A DNA stretch of 64,000 nucleotides, taken from an uncultured Porphyromonadaceae bacterium (lineage in GTDB: Bacteria > Bacteroidota > Bacteroidia > Bacteroidales > Muribaculaceae). The translations under genes and the position numbers were made by a program. Shown here one piece after another: positions 45,001-53,531 of this stretch (the first letter of the stretch is position 1; each line of letters begins with the position of its first letter). Under the pieces are notes generated by a model. That model searched no databases and was not told the origin of the DNA. It saw only the letters and a list, made by a program, of their open reading frames with translations. The stretch spans positions 1 through 64,000 of the forward strand of contig CAJKBH010000007.1 in the NCBI GenBank assembly GCA_905198125.1, in the 5' to 3' direction.

Positions 45001-45298
45001 GTATCACCGGCACCTGACGCAGGTCGTCGGCAAATGCGTTCTTGCCACCGCTGACCAATGCGTCCGACAGCTGGACACCGCCGCTGCCGTATACCGACAC
45101 TTTCTCCGGATCGGGGAATCCCATCTGGGTCAGACGCGCGTAGCTCAGCTCGTATATGCCCGCATCGGCAGTCTCCACCTTGACCCATTTGCCTGAGGAC
45201 AGGACGGACGAGGGGCTGAACACATAATTGCCTCCGTATGATGCGGCGACTATGAATGCTGCGGCCAGTGTGAGAAGAATATATATTTTGGACTTCAT
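42020..45298 (-). CDS. porU: type IX secretion system sortase PorU
   Basis: The 1,092-residue protein has a signal peptide (about 1-22). After N-terminal beta domains (about 23-370) comes a C25 gingipain-type peptidase domain with the dyad His635 (VYVGHAGGWSIRF) and Cys665 (FMMFAGCDL). Immunoglobulin-like domains and a C-terminal CTD-like segment (ERSYGIDSMRF to the end) follow. PorU removes the C-terminal signal of T9SS cargo and links it to anionic lipopolysaccharide. It overlaps the stop of the FAH-like gene by 4 bases and precedes porV. Confidence 0.92.
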   Translation of the reverse strand: MKSKIYILLTLAAAFIVAASYGGNYVFSPSSVLSSGKWVKVETADAGIYELSYARLTQMGFPDPEKVSVYGSGGVQLSDALVSGGKNAFADDLRQVPVIHRNNKLYFYARGLREPNLGADGFSGNSLNIYSNVGHYFLTDGGTTRSLEAQGDVTDLKQNAADRSTGYDWRIREADNMHGLDNCGNEFWDCALPTGKSLSWNLPVSYMADRSVCSTLSRIVLIRNASGASYTISLNVGSNSHRDTFRDSSDKEEKGLAREIRTSSFTLTKSSDIRIGASVSSANTDLYFDWTLLTYTKNLGQAGSEMVQERLGLQPSGQTGGNGYVSVPAGALVLDVTDPHNPVLLPGEGNKAYFRESEFQRILFAFNPARTQLRPQNPVNVPNQDLHALQQQQYDFLIVAVPEMLEYAERIAQLHRDHDKINVAVATTEQIYNEFSSGTPDPVAVRLMVKMLYESHGNALRNVLLVGPISSDTRGINHSQPYAYPIIGIQEGGIFSQREPAIVLDYYGNTTDNLSLTALDRMTVQAGVGALPIQGKTDGERVVSKIKRYLTYLDSDDFAWYVNETVTASCSGDDHLHDDQAVKIGENLQTAVSAACGGRFRHSNFAQEFFSEETQKSYYGKVLESGKLLSVYVGHAGGWSIRFFQAPDFARLRNKLPFFMMFAGCDLTVPDYGDVEMGQEVVTHYNNALIGSFCSTRTAWASGNFNLAKLFTNAFFRDRSNRPYTQSRTIGEVYAQAKSSITDFNKLVFIYIGDPALTVPFPLRAMECKLTGNLTSYRAGDVLTVSGTIDVKEGDAPFNGRAVLKICEPTQTLTSPADPKYKITFSADLISSVAVNVKDGRFTAKIPLPKEAARFVSYGDAVTNLNMYVGAYDPSQRLSASCLVTVPMMKHNEVRVEKPSADQTDTRAPVVTARYDAATMSLDMTVADNVALTPGIGAGAALTMRIDDIEVSTGLVADDDICGTTEYRTAYFVGHLKDGEHTLTYSARDMAGNATATKTLNFTVNRDAAGISLAAERSYGIDSMRFIPASGHTGLQLIVLNAEGRIVDTVDNVDGPFDWDRAGLPSGTYTATLRAPDNRTIRSNSVTFTLID

Positions 45299-45897
45299 CG
45301 AATGCTGATGTCAAGTATCTTATAATTGTTCGCTTCGTTTATGACGGAGAGCCTTGTGCCTTGCTTCAGCGGAATTCCCACAGGAGATAAAGAGGCAAGT
45401 ATCAGATCGCCCTCCTTGACGGTAATGTCGCGGCTGATGTCGGCGAGGATGTCGCCGAATCCAGTCATTATGTTTCCAACAGGATAGACAAGCGAACAGT
45501 CGCCGCTCTGAATGCTCCAGGATTCCGGCATTTCGTCAGGCTGTATGAATCTGCCTGTCATGCAGCATTTGTCGAAGGCCACGGCGCGGCACCAGGGCTT
45601 GCCCTGAGTCCGAAGCTGACGCAGCAGGCCGGTGGCGATGACCGCGCACCCCATCGTGACGGAGTCGTAATAACGGGCCGCGAACCGCGGCGCTATCCCT
45701 TTGCCCAGGCGTGACAGACGGAACACTATCGAAGGAAACGCCTGGAACTCGTCGGCGAAATCGGGCACGAAAAACGGCTGTCCCGACCGCAGCAGCGACG
45801 AGTCGGGTATTTCGTAACGCTCCCTCGCTTCAAGTCCTGCGAACGGCGAGCCGTCCTGCCTCCCGGCATCGGGCGATGTCACTGCGAATATCTTCAT
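45295..45897 (-). CDS. FAH-like protein, possibly without metal site
   Basis: Start ATG 45897 (MKIFAVTSPDAG, 200 residues); the longer open frame overlaps rex. YYDSVTMGCAVIATGLLRQL and KPWCRAVAFDKCCMTGRFI follow the fumarylacetoacetate-hydrolase fold pattern. The acidic E-x-E metal ligands expected before this point are not apparent (FQAFPSIVFRLSRLGKGI), so the protein may be catalytically altered or have another job. It overlaps rex and porU by 4 bases at each end, so all three are translationally coupled. Confidence 0.7.
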   Translation of the reverse strand: MKIFAVTSPDAGRQDGSPFAGLEARERYEIPDSSLLRSGQPFFVPDFADEFQAFPSIVFRLSRLGKGIAPRFAARYYDSVTMGCAVIATGLLRQLRTQGKPWCRAVAFDKCCMTGRFIQPDEMPESWSIQSGDCSLVYPVGNIMTGFGDILADISRDITVKEGDLILASLSPVGIPLKQGTRLSVINEANNYKILDISIR

Positions 45898-46529
45898 GAC
45901 TCCATGATGCTGAGACGGTTGTATATAATGGCGAGATGGGCGTAGATGGAAGTATTGGCCATCACCACGTCCTGCGCCACCTTGACGCGGTAGGGAGTGA
46001 AGTTCCATATCGCCTTGATGCCGGCGGCTATGGCCGTGTCGGCGGCTTCCTGCGCGGCTTCGGCCGGAACGGTCAGTATGCATATCTCGGCCGGATATTT
46101 CTCCATGGCCTTGTCGATGCTGTCGGGATGCATCACGGGCACTCCGAGGTCGGAGCGTCCTATATTGGCGGGATTGTTGTCGAATCCGGCCACGATCTCA
46201 AGTCCGTATTTGGTAAGTCCGGAATCGCGCATCAGAGCCGATCCCAGGCTGCCTGTGCCCATCACGTATGCCTTGTGCGGGCGGCTGAATCCGAGGAAAT
46301 CGGACAGCGCGTCGCACAGGGTGTTCACTTCGTATCCGATGCGGGTCTTGCCCCTGAGGTTCAGGAACGACAGATCCTTGGCTATCTGCGACGAATCCAC
46401 GTTCAGTGCGCGTGCTATGCGTGTCGAGCTGACGAACTGTTCGGAGCGGGCCTTCAGTATTTCAACGTATGCCAGATACCAGGGGAGACGTCTCAGCGTG
46501 GGTTCCGGCAGAATCATGGAAGGTGTCAT
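45894..46529 (-). CDS. rex: redox-sensing transcriptional repressor Rex
   Basis: Start ATG 46529 gives 211 residues (MTPSMILPEPTLRRL). The N-terminal winged helix (VSSTRIARALNVDSSQIAKD) and a Rossmann domain with YVMGTGSLGSAL and VAGFDNNPANIGR match Rex throughout. Rex senses the NADH/NAD+ ratio and represses fermentation and respiration genes. It lies 5 bases after the PorU2 gene and overlaps the FAH-like gene, which places it inside a secretion operon. Confidence 0.92.
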   Translation of the reverse strand: MTPSMILPEPTLRRLPWYLAYVEILKARSEQFVSSTRIARALNVDSSQIAKDLSFLNLRGKTRIGYEVNTLCDALSDFLGFSRPHKAYVMGTGSLGSALMRDSGLTKYGLEIVAGFDNNPANIGRSDLGVPVMHPDSIDKAMEKYPAEICILTVPAEAAQEAADTAIAAGIKAIWNFTPYRVKVAQDVVMANTSIYAHLAIIYNRLSIMES

Positions 46530-46534
46530 CTTGT

Positions 46535-49500
46535 TTATTGAGCCGTAACGGCGAGTTTGTTGGTTTTGGAAGCCCAGTTGCCCTGCGGTGTCTCGACACG
46601 GACGCGGTACAGATAGATGCCGCGTGGCACACGGGTGCCTGATTTGTCGCACAGGTTCCAGTATGTGCTGAGCTGCGAGGTGAGTCCGGTGCTGTCGCTG
46701 CTGGTGTCGCTCCATATCACGCGGCCGTTCAGGTCCATCACCTGAAGCTCGCACTTCATCTCGGTGTTGGGCTGGTCCAGACTGATGCGGAAAGTCACGC
46801 CGCTGGTGGCCGGATTGCAGTCGGTGCCCACGTTCACTATGCGCGGGTCGGCCGTGGCGTTGACCTTGAACCTGATGGTGTGGCGCGTGGAATTGTTCAG
46901 GTTGTCCCAAGCCTCAAGCGTCAACGTGTGGTCGCCGGCCGGCAGGTCGCTCAGGGCGTATGCCACAGAGCCTGCGGTGTCGTCCACGTCCGGCACGAAG
47001 TGTTGCGACACATCGTCGTATGGATGCTGCTTGTCGAGAATCAGCGAGATTCTGTGGCCCACGCCCGCGTCCGACACGTTGATGCCGGCCGGGTCGGACA
47101 GGCGTATGAACGCCACCGGATTCGGATTGACTATGTCGCCCTCCTCGAACCGGTCGGTGTTGAGATAGAAATAATCTACTTTCGGGCCGATCGTGTCCGC
47201 ATCCTCGGTGTCGGGGAATCCGTAGACATACAGCGATTCGGAATATCCGTTGGCCTCGGCGCCCTTGTCGTTCCATGCGTAGGCCGACAGCAGGGCGGGC
47301 TGGTAATTGTTGCTTATCTCCAGCGGAACGGTGAGGCGGCATTTGAACCGTCCCTGTCTTACCGATGCGTTCACGCTGGCCAGACGGGTCTTGCGGTCGT
47401 TGTAAATGCGGCTCTCGCCGTTCTTGCCGTTGCCGTAAGTCTGCACCACTGTCTCGGCGTCATATAGCAACAGGTTGACCGTGCCGTCGAATCCGGTGTC
47501 AATGTCGCCCTCGGGAGTGCGTACGCATCCCGCCACGTCAAGGCGCGAGCCGGCGGTGATTTCGGGCATTTCCTGCGATGCGGTCATGTCCATTCCTGCT
47601 ATGGAGTCGACGGTGACGATGTTGCGAATATTGTTCAGGCGCATCGCCGGATCGCCCATCAACGCGTACCGAAGCTTGTTGGTGTCGCCCGGATATTGGT
47701 TCTTGCCCTTGATATATGCCAGTCCTACGGGCAGGATGCGGCCGTCGTCGCCGGTCTTGAACAGTTCGGAGGCCACGTATCCGTTCAGGATGCCGTTGGC
47801 CTGGATGTAGACAGTGCGCGAGGTGGAGATCATTCCCGCCACGCCGCCGCGGGGATTCAGCATCAGTTCCTCGGCTCCCGACACCAGCGGCTCGTCCCAG
47901 GGCATGAAACGGCAGGTGCCCGTGTACATGAAGGTCAGGTTAGGGTTCTTCATTCCCACTATGTCATCCCATACCCAGAGCTTTTCGTGGCCCCATCCCC
48001 GTTCGGAGGCGTGGCCCAGATAGTTGGTGAACACCACGCCCTCGTTGTAGTTGTCCAGCATCCGCCGGGTGGCCTGGGGGTATGTCTGTCCCAATGCCGT
48101 GGTGACAAGCGGATAGGAGTCGATGTACAGGCGGTCGTACAGGTATGCCGCGCCCCGGCCCGACGCCCGCATGTTGTTGTAGGCTTTCTGCGAATCGTCG
48201 AGGTGAACGGCCTTGTCGTCATCGTCGGCTATAAACATCACTTTGTTGCGCCATGCACCGTATGTGGGTTTTGTGACATGGTCCACTATCTTCTGCGCCA
48301 TGGTGCGCGCCTCGTCCGCGCTTTTGGCCGGAAGGCGTCCCACCGCCACATGGATTGTGGCGCGTTCCATCTGGAACCCGGATTCCGTGACGTCGTCAAG
48401 CATTCCGATATAGTCGTCGTTGCTGAACGAGGTGGTTTCCGACAGCCCTTCGGGAGACTGCCATATCGGCACCGGATTGTAACGCATATTCTTGAATTCG
48501 GCGGATTTCCCTTTGGGATCGCAGCTCGGCTTGCCCATGATGAGACAGTATTGCGGAGCGCGTCCACGGTCGTGCCACATCTTCAGCAGCTTGCGCCACG
48601 CACCCACATCGGGGATGCCGCCCGAGAACTCGTTGTATATCACATCGGGACTAAGCACCGTCACCTGCATTCCGTCCTCCGCCTGATGCATGTCGGCAAT
48701 CAACTGCGCCCCGTCGCGGTATTCGTCGGGACTGATTATCAGCATGTCGGGGGCCTCCAGGGCGTGCAGGTCCTGGTTGGCTACGCGGCGTCCTATCCTG
48801 GTTTTGCCGGTGGCTATCCTGTCGGGATCGAAGGCCACGAATTCGCGGTATCCGTTGCGTTCCAGCTTCAGGAGGGCGCGGCCGCCCTGTAACGTATATG
48901 TCACTACGGCCGGCTTTGCCGGGTCGGTCACGTCGTATATCACCGTGGACTGCGATGCTCCGTCCACGCCCAATGTCTGTCCGGCGCTCCATGTGCCGTA
49001 GAAGTGCAGCTGGCCGTTGTTCAGTCTGAGCGAACGGTTATGGAACACCTCGATATAGTCCAGACGGGCCAGGAACAATACTCCGGAATTGGTGTATCCG
49101 ATATTGAGCGCCAGTTTGTCGGCGTCCACGGGCGCAGTGAACGAGCGGGTGGAGAATGCCGCGTATTGTGAGGCGTCCACGCCGGCTATTGAATCTGTCG
49201 ACGCGGAAGGCGCGTTCTGGCCGCCGGCCCGGACTGTGATCCGCGAGCCTCCGCCGGTCACCTTGGCGGCGAACTGTACTGTCACCAGGGCTTCGTCACC
49301 GGTGCGGTCGGGCAGGGCGAAATCGAAAGTCTGGCTTCGTGTGCCACGGAAATCCTCGCCCAGATATGTGCGGCCCGATTCGCCTAAATGCTCCAGCTCC
49401 TGTTCGTGTACCTGCCGGTTCATGAACGATGTGACGTCGGCCGCCGATCCTCCCTGCAGGTTAAGTTCGCCCACGGTCATACCCGTGTCGGCGTCACTGA

Positions 49501-49918
49501 GGAAATACACCGATTTCTCGGTGTAGGGATTGATGGTATGGGCGTATGGCCGGGCGGAGTTCAGGGTGCTCCACGAATGATTGTCGCGGGCGAAAAACAC
49601 GATTCCCCTCGATGTGCGGAATGACGGGACTATCGGCAGGTCGTCGGGCATGGAGGCGTCCAGGGCCTCGGGCACCATGACGCCGCCGGTGCCGTACACG
49701 CGCACCTTGCCCGGGTCGCTGAAGCCTAAGTTGCGGAGCATCACGTCCGTAACCAGCGTCATGCCGGTCTCTGACACCTCTACCGTGGCCCAGTTGCCCT
49801 GCGACAGCACCGAGTGCTGCGCGTAATGGCCAGCATCGAGGGCCATTGCGGCTAATGATGTCGCAAACAGGGTCGTTGATATGAATATGTGTTTAAGAAT
49901 TGTTCCGATTCTCATCAA
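46535..49918 (-). CDS. second PorU-like C25 peptidase (PorU2)
   Basis: The 1,127-residue protein has a signal peptide (about 1-26) and the same plan as PorU: a YAQHSVLSQGNWATVEVSETG opening, VRVYGTGGVMVPEAL, and a C25 domain with His636 (NYLGHASERGW) and Cys669 (MYTGTCRFMPW). It ends with beta domains and a CTD-like tail (MDLNGRVIWSDTSSD ... VPRGIYLYRV). Both active-site residues are kept, at almost the same positions as in PorU (635/665). It may be a second sortase or a surface cysteine protease that is itself T9SS cargo. Start could also be the second Met. Confidence 0.85.
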   Translation of the reverse strand: MMRIGTILKHIFISTTLFATSLAAMALDAGHYAQHSVLSQGNWATVEVSETGMTLVTDVMLRNLGFSDPGKVRVYGTGGVMVPEALDASMPDDLPIVPSFRTSRGIVFFARDNHSWSTLNSARPYAHTINPYTEKSVYFLSDADTGMTVGELNLQGGSAADVTSFMNRQVHEQELEHLGESGRTYLGEDFRGTRSQTFDFALPDRTGDEALVTVQFAAKVTGGGSRITVRAGGQNAPSASTDSIAGVDASQYAAFSTRSFTAPVDADKLALNIGYTNSGVLFLARLDYIEVFHNRSLRLNNGQLHFYGTWSAGQTLGVDGASQSTVIYDVTDPAKPAVVTYTLQGGRALLKLERNGYREFVAFDPDRIATGKTRIGRRVANQDLHALEAPDMLIISPDEYRDGAQLIADMHQAEDGMQVTVLSPDVIYNEFSGGIPDVGAWRKLLKMWHDRGRAPQYCLIMGKPSCDPKGKSAEFKNMRYNPVPIWQSPEGLSETTSFSNDDYIGMLDDVTESGFQMERATIHVAVGRLPAKSADEARTMAQKIVDHVTKPTYGAWRNKVMFIADDDDKAVHLDDSQKAYNNMRASGRGAAYLYDRLYIDSYPLVTTALGQTYPQATRRMLDNYNEGVVFTNYLGHASERGWGHEKLWVWDDIVGMKNPNLTFMYTGTCRFMPWDEPLVSGAEELMLNPRGGVAGMISTSRTVYIQANGILNGYVASELFKTGDDGRILPVGLAYIKGKNQYPGDTNKLRYALMGDPAMRLNNIRNIVTVDSIAGMDMTASQEMPEITAGSRLDVAGCVRTPEGDIDTGFDGTVNLLLYDAETVVQTYGNGKNGESRIYNDRKTRLASVNASVRQGRFKCRLTVPLEISNNYQPALLSAYAWNDKGAEANGYSESLYVYGFPDTEDADTIGPKVDYFYLNTDRFEEGDIVNPNPVAFIRLSDPAGINVSDAGVGHRISLILDKQHPYDDVSQHFVPDVDDTAGSVAYALSDLPAGDHTLTLEAWDNLNNSTRHTIRFKVNATADPRIVNVGTDCNPATSGVTFRISLDQPNTEMKCELQVMDLNGRVIWSDTSSDSTGLTSQLSTYWNLCDKSGTRVPRGIYLYRVRVETPQGNWASKTNKLAVTAQ

Positions 49919-50012
49919 TAGCGTCTTGTTGTTTCTGACAGCGTATATGGCTTATGTCCATAATGGATTTTCAGCTGTCTTAGCTAAACAATAAAACGGA
50001 AAAACCGGTGCA

Positions 50013-51326
50013 TTATTTTGCGAACTGGCGCAGATGCTCGTTCCATTGCTTTCGGTTGCCGTAGAAAGCGTTAAGGTCCACGTCGCCGCGCACTCCGGCC
50101 ACCTTTCCCCGGTGGTCGTATTGCCAGTATGTCCAGTCGCGGTTGGCGGTCTTCTCGTTGAACGAGCATAGCCACAGCGGGTAGCCGGGACAGTTGGGAT
50201 ACACCAGCTCGTCGTATCCCTGTTCGTTGGTGTAGAAAGTGGGTCGGTATCCCTTCAGGCTCAGGAAATCCACCATGTCGTGCAGCCTCATTGCGATGGA
50301 GTCGGAGGGAACGCCCTTGGCATTGCCCTGATATTCCACGTCGATGGCCACTCCAAGCTCGAGGGGACGGCCCTCTACGGCGCGTATCAGGTTGAGAGCC
50401 TGTTCGATGCCGTCGCGGTCAAAGCGGAAGAAATGGTACGCTCCGCGTTTCAGTCCTGCGTGGCCGGCCTTGAGATAGTTGAGCGCGAAATTGGGGTCAC
50501 GGAAGTCGGCCCCCTCCGATGCCTTGATGAATATGAACTCGTAGCCGTCGGCCGCCACGGCGTCAAGGTTCATCATGCCCTGATGGGCCGACACGTCGAT
50601 GCCGCGTATGGGGAACCGTTCGCGGCTCACGTGCGGCGGGCTGGTGATATAGCGGTTCCACGAGAACAGGATGGTGAGCGCCAGTATGACCACCACTCCG
50701 GCGAACCATCCGGCCATCCGGATGTCGCGCGGCGAACGCTTGCGCAGCATGTGCGGCTCGTCGGCGAAGTCAAGCAGTTCGCGGTCGCCCGAGCTGTCGC
50801 CGTAAGCCGAAACGTGCAGGTCGGATCGGTCGGGAAACATCTGCGTCACCCTCCGCACTTTTTCGGCGCCCTTGCAGTTCGGGGTGGCGAACCGGCCGGT
50901 AAGCCTGCCGTCGGCGTCCACTTCGATTTCGGTGCCCATTACGGTGTCTATGCCGTGACGCCGCGCCCACGGCTCGATCCATTGCGGAACGCTGGCCGAG
51001 CATATCACAATCCTGTCGCCGCGTTCCCGGGCACGGTTCAGCTCGTCCATGCCCCGCTTGCGCAGATTGCGGTCCACCACATCGGCAAACGCCTCGCCGT
51101 ATGCCTCGAAGGTACTGAGGGGCATCCCGCCATACAGTGCGCCGAACAGACGCTCCTTGGCGTGTGCGCTTCCCTTAAGCCCAAGTCTCCACGCCAGGAT
51201 GGCCGGCAGGGCCTTTATCCCCGCGCGCCACATCCCCTTGCGCTTGCGCACAAACCGGGCGAACAGCAGGAAAGTGTCCTTGTCGGTCAGCGTTCCGTCA
51301 AAATCGAATATCGACAGTCCGGTCAT
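50013..51326 (-). CDS. fusion: HAD-IB phosphatase + membrane helix + GH25 muramidase
   Basis: The 437-residue protein joins two enzymes. Residues 1-200 are a HAD-IB phosphatase (FDFDGTLTD with Asp8/Asp10, ICSAS at 108-112, YGDSSGDREL at 175-184). Residues 205-222 form one transmembrane helix. Residues 240-437 are a GH25 lysozyme domain (GIDVSAHQG with Asp244, VAIDVEYQG with Asp329/Glu331, closing DVDLNAFYG). The HAD part would face the cytosol and the muramidase the periplasm. The HAD half resembles phosphatidylglycerophosphatase C in layout. It is 47 bases downstream of lgt. Confidence 0.9.
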   Translation of the reverse strand: MTGLSIFDFDGTLTDKDTFLLFARFVRKRKGMWRAGIKALPAILAWRLGLKGSAHAKERLFGALYGGMPLSTFEAYGEAFADVVDRNLRKRGMDELNRARERGDRIVICSASVPQWIEPWARRHGIDTVMGTEIEVDADGRLTGRFATPNCKGAEKVRRVTQMFPDRSDLHVSAYGDSSGDRELLDFADEPHMLRKRSPRDIRMAGWFAGVVVILALTILFSWNRYITSPPHVSRERFPIRGIDVSAHQGMMNLDAVAADGYEFIFIKASEGADFRDPNFALNYLKAGHAGLKRGAYHFFRFDRDGIEQALNLIRAVEGRPLELGVAIDVEYQGNAKGVPSDSIAMRLHDMVDFLSLKGYRPTFYTNEQGYDELVYPNCPGYPLWLCSFNEKTANRDWTYWQYDHRGKVAGVRGDVDLNAFYGNRKQWNEHLRQFAK

Positions 51327-51373
51327 GTCGCAAGTGATGAGTTATGAGTGAATAGTTATGAGTGATGAGGTGG

Positions 51374-52240
51374 TTAATGCTTCGGTTTCTTTTTGTCGGC
51401 GGGGTCCTCAGGGAATTTGTTGGGAAACGAGAACTTGACCCTGGGATGGGCAAGCGCCCAGCATACCAGGAACACTCCGATCAATATGAACGGTATGGAC
51501 AGCATCTGTCCGATGTTCATGCCGTAGCGGGCTATCATCTCGTATTCGGAGCTGACCTGCACGTTCTTGATGTATTCGATCAGGAACCGGGGCAGGAAGA
51601 TGCCGATGAAGAACACGCCGGTTATGAGCCAGGGACGCTCCTGGGCGTTCTTCTTCCAGTACATCCACATCAGCACTACGAACAGCACCAGATAGCTCAG
51701 GCTTTCGTACAGCTGCGTGGGATGTGCGGGTACGGTCTCGCCGTTGCGCACGAACACGAATCCCCACGGCAGATCGGTCGCACTGCCGTATATCTCGGAA
51801 TTCATCAGGTTGCCGAAGCGTATCATGGCTCCCACCAACGCGATGGGAATCACTATCTTGTCGAACACCCACGACGCCGGCTTATGGCTCGTGAACCACG
51901 AGAACATGAACAGGGCTATGATTATGGCGATGGTGCCTCCGTGGCTGGCCAGGCCGCCGTTCCATATCTTCACTATCTCGCCGGGATGCTGCGAATAGTA
52001 GTCCCACTCGTAGAAGAACACGTGTCCCAGGCGTGCGCCCACTATGGTGGCTATGGCCACGTATGCCAGCAGGATGCCGAGCCATCGTTCGGGCGCGCCT
52101 TCGTGACGGAACATGCGCTCCATGATGTTGTAGCCTATGATGAAGCCCACGGCGAACATCAGGCCGTACCATCGAACGGAAAGCGGCCCCAGTGAAAACA
52201 TCACCGGGTCCGCGTTCCAGTAAATTATCGATTCTATCAT
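51374..52240 (-). CDS. lgt: prolipoprotein diacylglyceryl transferase
   Basis: This 288-residue polytopic membrane protein has the Lgt landmarks VRWYGLMFAVGF, NGGLASHGGTIAI, MIRFGNLMNSEIYG and AHPTQLYESLSYL. The H-x-G-G and R-x-G-N-x-x-N-x-E-x-x-G stretches are intact. Lgt attaches diacylglyceryl from phosphatidylglycerol to lipobox cysteines, the first step of lipoprotein maturation. The last 20 residues are Lys/Pro-rich and cytosolic. Confidence 0.95.
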   Translation of the reverse strand: MIESIIYWNADPVMFSLGPLSVRWYGLMFAVGFIIGYNIMERMFRHEGAPERWLGILLAYVAIATIVGARLGHVFFYEWDYYSQHPGEIVKIWNGGLASHGGTIAIIIALFMFSWFTSHKPASWVFDKIVIPIALVGAMIRFGNLMNSEIYGSATDLPWGFVFVRNGETVPAHPTQLYESLSYLVLFVVLMWMYWKKNAQERPWLITGVFFIGIFLPRFLIEYIKNVQVSSEYEMIARYGMNIGQMLSIPFILIGVFLVCWALAHPRVKFSFPNKFPEDPADKKKPKH

Positions 52241-52304
52241 CTATAACAGTCTATGACCGCCGGCCGGCATGAGTGTACGGCCGACAAGTCAGAATATGGG
52301 CAGA

Positions 52305-53507
52305 TTACTTCAGGTTGCCTACGATTTCGGCTGTGTCCTCGGCTATCATCATCTCCTCGTCGGTGGGGATTACCACCACCTTCACCCTGGAGTCGGCGCC
52401 CGAAATGGTCACTTCCTCGCCGCGCACCTTGTTGGCCTCGGCGTCGAACGTCACTCCGAGGTAGTTCAGATGACGGCAGATGTTCTCGCGGGTCTTGGTC
52501 TGGTTTTCGCCCACACCGCCCGTGAACACGATGATGTCCACGCCGTCAAGCACTGCGGCGTATGCGCCGATGTATTTGAGGATGCGGTATTCGTACATCT
52601 CCATGGCCAGCTTGGCGCGCTCGTTGCCGGCGGCGATGCCGGCCTCGATGTCGCGCATGTCGTTGCTGATGCCGGACACTCCGAGGACGCCGCTTTCCTT
52701 GTTGATGACGGTCTGCAGCTGCTTGGCGTCGAGGTCGGCACGCTCCATCAGATATACAAGTGCGCCGGGATCCACGTCACCTACACGGGTACCCATCATC
52801 AGGCCCTCGGTAGGAGTCAGACCCATGCTGGTGTCCACGCTCTTGCCGTCCTTGATGGCCGTGATGCTACCGCCGTTGCCGATGTGGCAGGTGATGATGC
52901 GCTGCTTGTCATAGTCCACGCCCAGGTATTCGCAGGCGCGGCGCGACACGTAACGGTGGCTCGTGCCGTGGAAGCCGTAGCGGCGGATGCCGTACTTCTC
53001 ATAATATTCGTAGGGGAGGGCATACATGTATGCCTTGGCGGGCATGGTCTGATGGAAGGCGGTGTCGAACACGGCCACGTTGGGCGTGCCCGGCATCAGC
53101 TCCTGCACGGCCTCGATGCCGATGATGTTGGCCGGATTGTGCAGCGGAGCCACCGGGTAGCACTCCTTTACCTTCTCGATCACGTCGGGCGTGATGAGAA
53201 CGGACTTGTTGAAGTATTCCATTCCGTGCACCACGCGGTGTCCGATGGCATCGATCTCGGACAGGTCCTTGATCACACCCTCCTTCGGGTCGGTCAGCAC
53301 CTTGAACACCTGGCGGATGGCCTCTTTGTGGTCGGGCATCAGCACGGTCACGGTCTCCTTCGATCCGTCGGCTTTCTTGAATTTCAGGAAGCTGTCGGGA
53401 AGTCCGATTTTCTCTACGCCGCCTTCGGCCAGCACTTGCTTGGTGGCCGAGTCTATCAGCTTGTATTTAACGGAACTCGATCCGTTGTTGAGCACTAATA
53501 TCTTCAT
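52305..53507 (-). CDS. ackA: acetate kinase
   Basis: The 400-residue protein has the standard length, with MKILVLNNGSSSVKYKLID, IGHRVVHG, FDTAFHQTMP, RYGFHGTSHRYV, CHIGNGGSITA and IVFTGGVGEN. It makes ATP from acetyl phosphate. It lies 24 bases after pta in the same direction, a normal pta-ackA pair. Confidence 0.97.
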   Translation of the reverse strand: MKILVLNNGSSSVKYKLIDSATKQVLAEGGVEKIGLPDSFLKFKKADGSKETVTVLMPDHKEAIRQVFKVLTDPKEGVIKDLSEIDAIGHRVVHGMEYFNKSVLITPDVIEKVKECYPVAPLHNPANIIGIEAVQELMPGTPNVAVFDTAFHQTMPAKAYMYALPYEYYEKYGIRRYGFHGTSHRYVSRRACEYLGVDYDKQRIITCHIGNGGSITAIKDGKSVDTSMGLTPTEGLMMGTRVGDVDPGALVYLMERADLDAKQLQTVINKESGVLGVSGISNDMRDIEAGIAAGNERAKLAMEMYEYRILKYIGAYAAVLDGVDIIVFTGGVGENQTKTRENICRHLNYLGVTFDAEANKVRGEEVTISGADSRVKVVVIPTDEEMMIAEDTAEIVGNLK

Positions 53508-53531
53508 TTGAAAAAAACGCTGCGGAAGTTG

